Shown in pieces: positions 58,733 through 64,000 of a stretch of 64,000 nucleotides of DNA. A program made the translations under genes and the position numbers. This DNA comes from Bisporella sp. PMI_857. Lineage: Eukaryota > Ascomycota > Leotiomycetes > Helotiales > Helotiaceae. Where the stretch lies: the NCBI GenBank assembly GCA_021307315.1, contig JAJSPD010000014.1:558001-622000 (forward strand), given 5' to 3'. Every line of letters starts with the position of its first letter. Positions within the stretch are counted from its first letter, which is position 1. A model generated the notes under the pieces. The model worked only from the letters and a program-made list of their open reading frames with translations, had not been told where the DNA came from and did not search any database.

Positions 58733-59532
58733 ACCTCGTGTATTGTCCGATGCTTTTGGGCGCTGGTCGTGTATTTAGTGAGGGATGAATAGAGGAGATG
58801 CCAAGACATACCCGGCTTGAGATGAAGTAAACGCTGAAGTTATGGCATCAGTATGTCCTATGTAAGGAAGAGGGAAATATTGGAGTATTATAAATTCACA
58901 GATCAGAAAAAGCAAAGATGTGCTGCATGAAGAGGCTTTCTCGCGCGCGGGGCTTGAAGCCTCTGTCTCAACTGGAATGAATTGGATATTGGATGTACTA
59001 CAGTTAGATCTAAACATACATCAATAAGTAATGTGTACGTAGTAGACACAGGACATGTCGAGCACAAGAATAGTGGTGGAAATCTATGAGAAAGAGACTA
59101 GTTGAGTGACTTTTAAAAAGCCCATTACGTAGGGCTAGAGCTAACTTCCAAGATTTTGGATCGCCTTATTTTTATTTGGCAAATTTGTTACCTGGTTTCA
59201 AAGCACGTGTATATCAACATGACAGGTTACATTTCCCATGAAATCTGTATACTTTATATACTATTTAAACATAAAAGGTAGTTAAGGATCTGCGTTGAGA
59301 AATATTAATGAGGATGCCGTACAAGACCCTAATGCCGAAAATGGAATAGCCTGCATTTATCACGTGAATTGGCCAAGATGCGCTAACCTCAACTTGTCAC
59401 GAAAGAGCAACCACAACGGTCACCGTCATCTTCAGTCAACGCAACATTCCGGCAACCTTAATAGCTCATCTGCGCTTCCAATATCAGATACCGTGTTGAA
59501 GGGGGTAAAGCCGCTTTGCGCACAAAATCAAG
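58733..59532. promoter_or_regulatory. Divergent region, GH64 / Clr5-domain gene
   Basis: The 800-base gap contains the promoters of both genes and probably an unplaced 5' exon of the GH64 gene at its left side. No other gene was recognised. Confidence 0.45.
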
Positions 59533-61562
59533 ATGGTTTACGACTGGGAGGACAAGGAGGACATATGCTACAAGATGTACATCGAGGAAAAGAAATCATT
59601 GGAGGAGATCATGGAGTACATGAAGAAGGAACATAAGTTTGCTCCTAGGTACGTTTTTCAGTAGCTTGATGTGCCAGAACGCCTCTCCGTACAACGAAGC
59701 ATCACAATCCCCTGTCGACGACCGTACTGACTTTTATTTTTCTTAGCAAGCGTGCCTTCCAAACACAATTCAAGCGCTGGGACTTCCCGTCAAAGCAACA
59801 TCCAGCTCACAAGAATGCTGCCCTCGTCCAGCGTATCAAGGAGCTATGGGATTGCAATACCTCTCAGCGGGAGATGCTTCGCATCCTCAACGAGGAAGGG
59901 CACGAAATAAAGGAGCGGGAATTGATGCGAGTACGAGCAAAGAACCGGTGGCTGTTGCGCATTCCGAATGGTATGAAGAATAATAAGAAGGCTGCCTCGG
60001 ACCAAGATATCATCAGCCAACTTCAGGCATCACTCTATCCTGATGGCGGACAACTGGCAGATGTGGAAGGAGATGATGAAAACATCGAAGGCCTATCTAT
60101 ACAAATGCCAGTACGTGCAACACGCGCTGAATCGCCACCTTTGAGTCCGGAAGTTCTGCAAAAGAGACAGGAGCGTTTAGCAAAGCTGCAAGCTGAATCT
60201 GCTGAACGATGGGCCACTCGCAAGCGCCGCCGTCGCACTCGTGGATGGGCTGGCCTTCCCGCAGATCCCCCAGGACCGCCTCGCTTTCCCTCAGAAACCA
60301 CCATTGATGAGAGCAAGACTTACTTGAGTCTTGACCCTGACTTGTACCGTCTCGTCCGCGACAAATTCCAGGAAATTTGTGAACAGGAAGGCATCATAAA
60401 GAAGACTATTGCCGGACCCGAGAAGTGGGAATCTGCCAAGTCAAGACTCGTTCAAGAGACTCCTCACCTGCAGACTGTAATTTGGGGTAACCTAGAAAAT
60501 CAGGAGCATAAGAAACTCTCGTTGGATGTTATCTGTGGCGATGTCACGAAGCGCATGAGAACAATGGAACGACGCATGACTATAGCTGAGGCTAAAAATG
60601 CTCTTGGGGTCAACCCAGAGGAATCGCGTCAACTGCGTAACGCTTTCTATCAAGTTCTTAAGGCGGATCACTTCACAAGCAAACTTGAGGCGGGCGACGA
60701 GCATTGGAAAGAGTTGAAAGCACAGTGGATCAATGGCTCTGAATTGCTGCAAAACATCATGGCCCAAGGAGATGCCGATCCTCAACACGAGCACAAGGTG
60801 AAAGCCATGGAAGTACTATGCCGTGATGTTATGAAGCGACTCCGTGATGATCAAACTAAGCGTGACCCTACACGGAAGAAGAAGCTGGAGTCTACGTTCG
60901 TCGAAGCTGGATCGCAGGTGCAACAGCCACTTCCACAAGTCGGCTTGCCTCAGTTCGACCCTACCCAAGATATCCCATTTCAGCCAAGTTCTCATCATAA
61001 CCTTGTTCAAACCGCTACACGTGCTCAGGCCCAATCACAAGCGTCGCAAAATCAAGTTCAACGTGCCCAAACTCGCCAAATTCAACAGATTCCACCACAT
61101 CCTCAGGTCATGATTGGCCATGACAACATGCAAATTGACCCAAATCTTCTTGCTATTGCGTCTGTTAATGATCAAGGTCTTGGCATAGGTCGAGGTATGC
61201 AATATGCGCCATATGGACAACAGTCCCCTACCCAAGGATTTGCGAGTCATCAAGCATATCAAACCAGTCCTGCAACTATTGCTGTCTACTTCCGTCTCCA
61301 CCAAGACTCAGACTTCTCACCAAGTTCTAGGATGTGGATGAGCACGCTCAGTTTGATTTCTGTTGGTGAGCTCCGCGAGGTCGCTTGCTCAAAATTCCCT
61401 GGCACTCTTACGCTGCGAATTGAAGGCGTTATCAAACAACAAAGTGGTCACGAGATCACCATTCCTATAGATCAGGATGATGAGTTGGAGGCATACCTCT
61501 CTGCCATCAACCACGTCAAGCCAACCTTCCAAGTGCAACTGGTGACTGCATGGAAGGCCTAA
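59533..61562 (+). CDS. Clr5-domain protein
   Basis: There are two exons, 59533-59648 and 59747-61562 (intron 98 nt), 643 residues. The Clr5 domain occupies the first 55 residues across the intron: 'WEDKEDICYKMYIEEKKSLE', 'YMKKEHKFAPSKRAFQTQFK' and 'RWDFPSKQ'. A Lys/Arg-rich region ('ATRKRRRRTRGWAGLPADP') follows, then two related helical segments beginning 'LDPDLYRLVRDKFQEICEQ' and 'QLRNAFYQVLKADHFTSKLE', each ending in a 'VICGDVTKRMR' or 'VLCRDVMKRLR' motif, so this is an internal duplication. A Gln-rich linker leads to a C-terminal folded domain ('TIAVYFRLHQDSDFS', 'LRIEGVIKQQSGHEI'). Clr5-domain proteins are fungal-specific and some relate to cellulase control; a nuclear regulatory role is inferred. 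Confidence 0.85.
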
Positions 61563-62371
61563 TTACTGTAAAATTCTTGTACTGGGAGACAACAATATGT
61601 AGTGGATGGCTGCGAAATCATGGAATATTTGAAAGATTATTCAACGAAACAGTGTTGTCGAGGACTGGAGTTTTTAACCCAAAAAAGTACGGATATATGG
61701 GATAAATATTGACTTGAATGGAGTTCTGTGAATCTACGGATTCCCAAGGAGTTGTTTGGTTCTTGCAGCGTAGCGACATCGCAGTTTGTTTTATTTTCGG
61801 CGTTCTCAACAATGTATGTATACTAGCTTCTCTTAGCTGAAGGAGAAGGGCATTTCACGATTTCCCGAAGTATCATCTGGGACATTTTGTTTTTAATGTA
61901 TGAGTTTTCAACGAAGTAGAGTATTGAATGCCAGCACATTTTGCGGTCCTCTGATCATGAATTATGAAGAGTCGCTGGCAAATTCAGACTAGTCCAAATA
62001 CCCCCTTTCACTGATCCTAGTACTCCCTTTATGATTACATGGTTGTAATATAGAATGAATTGGCGAATGTGAATGCACATACCATATCTACTGCAGCTAG
62101 ACTTCCAGTATGCAATAAGCCGACAGCGTTCCTACCCGACCGGCCCGACCGGGTTAGTAAACTAGCATGGAAAGTGTGGGGAAGAGCTCCTTTCGCCAAA
62201 AAATGGCGAATTGGACATCCACAAGCAGCTCATACCTGCATCAATAGTAACACCCCCACCTATCTTATCCTTCCTACTCTATTCTCGCCGTTGTACTGGC
62301 CTATTCTCAAAAGTTTATATGTAAGCTTCAATGGCACATATTCCTCTTCGATAAGGCAGAAGTGTCCCGCC
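61563..62371. other. Intergenic, DLD promoter at right end
   Basis: The 809 bases between the Clr5-domain gene and the D-lactate dehydrogenase. A CCGG-rich word cluster ('accggcccgaccggg') sits at about 62,139-62,154. No gene is supported. Confidence 0.45.
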
Positions 62372-64000
62372 ATGTCTCTGCAAAGCCGAGCTTCTTTGAG
62401 AGCTCTGAAGAGCGCAACCAGAGCTTCACAGGCTTCGAAGGTCTGCTATAAAGTCTCGCATCAGCAACTGCGTTGGGAATCTACGGAGAAGGAGCAACCG
62501 AAAGGGTCCTTTACCGGGCAACTGTATAAGAGTACGGGGGATCGCTTGATCAAGGAGCGGGCTGAACGAGCGAGGTTTGCGCAGCAGAGGGAGGATAGTG
62601 GGAGCGGAAGGACTTTGGCTTTGACATTTGGTAGGCACGCTTTTAAAGCATATAGGCTTGGAGGCTGAAATTTTGCATAGTAATTGTTTTCGTGGGACTG
62701 GGAGGATACTACCTAGGACGGCATGGCGTGAAAAAACCAGATATCAGCTCTACGCTGCCTTTATCGAAGACTACACCTCCAAAACACAATGTTTCGGGCT
62801 CAAATCTAGAGGCTGCGTGGGCAGACTTTGTAGAGATCGTCGGGAAGGAAAATGTATCGACGCTTGATTCCGATAAAGTCTCACACGCCGGAAGCGACTG
62901 GAGTACGCATCGCCAGAAAGCAAACGAGGTCCCATTCATGGTTGTTTTCCCTACAAACACAGAGGATGTCAGCAAGATCATGAAGATCTGCCACCAGAGA
63001 CGGATCCCCGTCACTGCATACTCAGGAGGAACGAGCTTAGAGGGGCACTTTGCGGCTACGAGGGGGGGGATATGTATAGACTTTGGAAGGATGGACAAGA
63101 TTTTACATCTGAACACAGGGGACATGGACGTCGTGGTCCAGCCAGCAGTAGGATGGGAGCATCTCAATGAAGTGCTTGCAAAGGAGAACTTATTCTTCCC
63201 ACCCGATCCAGGCCCAGGCGCAATGATTGGAGGAATGGTTGGTACAGGCTGCAGCGGCACGAACGCCTACCGCTATGGCACAATGCGTGAATGGGTGCTC
63301 AGCCTTACAGTCGTTCTTGCTGATGGCACCATCATCAAAACGCGGCAACGGCCACGGAAGAGCAGCGCTGGATACGATCTGACCAAGATCTTCATTGGGT
63401 CCGAAGGCACCCTAGGCCTCGTTACAGAAGCTACTTTGAAACTTACTACAAAGCCGAACAGCACGTCTGTGGCTGTGGCCAGCTTCAACAGTATCCGACA
63501 GGCAGCGGACTGCGTGGCCAAAGTAGTGGGACAAGGTGTTCCTATAGCCGCGATCGAGATCCTGGACGACGTGCAGATGAAATGCATCAACGTAGCAGGT
63601 ACGACCTCAAAAACATGGAATGAAGCACCAACTTTGTTCTTCAAGTTCGCCGGCACCCCCAGTGCCGTGAAAGAGCAGATCGGCATCGTTAAAACCCTCG
63701 CTAAAGGAACCGGTAGTAAAACGTTTGAGTTCGCTAAGAACGAAGAAGAGCAGGCAGAGCTGTGGAGCGCTCGGAAAGAGGCACTCTGGTCCGTGATCGC
63801 TATGAAGACAAGCGAAGACGAGCGCGTGTGGACAGGGGACGTGGCGGTTCCAATCAGTAGGCTCCCGGACATCATCAACGAGACAAAGGAGGATGTTGCT
63901 AAGAGCGGGCTGTTCTGCTCGATCGTAGGACATGTAGGAGATGGTAATTTCCACAGTGAGCGCTCCATTTCTTCCAGTTTTCCCTTCCACCCCCATCCAT
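62372..64000 (+). CDS. DLD1: Mitochondrial D-lactate dehydrogenase (cytochrome), 3' end outside window
   Basis: Exons are 62372-62630 and 62681-63955, with a gtgagc donor at 63,956 leading into an intron cut by the window edge. An Arg/Ser-rich presequence without acidic residues ('MSLQSRASLRALKSATRAS') marks a mitochondrial target. A hydrophobic helix ('IVFVGLGGYYLGR') after the first intron anchors it in the inner membrane. The FAD-binding module follows: 'TAYSGGTSLEGHF', 'PPDPGPGAMIGGMVGTGCS', 'GTNAYRYGTMREWV', 'SAGYDLTKIFIGSEGTLG'; the C-terminal oxidase domain ends at 'GHVGDGNFH'. It oxidises D-lactate to pyruvate and passes electrons to cytochrome c. The last part of the cap domain is missing only because the window stops. 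Confidence 0.95.

Noticed and set aside
62060..62371. Upstream extension of the D-lactate dehydrogenase frame
   Set aside because: There is no ATG for it, and the mitochondrial presequence starts cleanly at 62,372.
1..64000. CRISPR arrays, prokaryotic operons, rRNA
   Set aside because: The window is eukaryotic with spliced genes; no regular spaced repeats or rRNA-like blocks were seen.

Overview
The window is nuclear DNA of a filamentous ascomycete (Pezizomycotina). Genes carry many short introns (about 45-65 nt, GT..AG, with CTAAC/CTGAC-like branch sites), intergenic DNA is AT-rich, and several families are fungal-specific: an NGG1/ADA3 SAGA subunit, a Clr5-domain protein, a PA-TM protein, GH64, a hybrid histidine kinase and a three-subunit-fused urease. 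The style resembles Leotiomycetes (Helotiales), but that is an inference. I rebuilt exon structures by hand from reading frames, splice sites and family conservation.

Left part (about 1.3-13.4 kb): a compact set of catabolic genes. It holds a glyoxalase/VOC protein, a succinate-semialdehyde dehydrogenase (SSADH), a metallo-beta-lactamase-fold lactonase, a C2H2/fungal-specific transcription factor, a carboxymuconolactone-decarboxylase-family protein, a beta-hydroxyacid dehydrogenase and a Dal5/TNA1-type MFS transporter. Lactonase, hydroxyacid dehydrogenase and SSADH would make a logical route from a gamma-lactone through a gamma-hydroxy acid and semialdehyde to succinate, as in the Agrobacterium blcABC (attKLM) operon. 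In that operon the middle step uses an unrelated alcohol dehydrogenase. The block lies between two decayed, same-orientation copies of one dispersed repeat (about 150-633 and 15,470-16,507).

Middle part (17-37 kb): an SDR oxidoreductase, a 1334-residue PAS hybrid histidine kinase (one intron reads as GC-AG, next to the phospho-acceptor histidine), a tetraspan membrane protein, a conserved fungal protein of unknown function, a gene-poor 4 kb stretch with a frameshifted cysteine-rich relic, and a Meu6-like PH-domain protein.

Right part (39-64 kb): an epoxide hydrolase with a one-base frame conflict, a complete urease with two very small exons, a PA-TM protein lacking its RING, the SAGA adaptor NGG1/ADA3, a multi-exon gene of tandem W-x-x-W exon modules whose first module has a stop in place of a conserved Trp, a Gly/His-rich small protein, REI1-like zinc-finger ribosome biogenesis factor, a GH64 beta-1,3-glucanase, a Clr5-domain protein, and the 5' part of a mitochondrial D-lactate dehydrogenase that runs off the right edge. 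I found no tRNA, rRNA or CRISPR that I could support.
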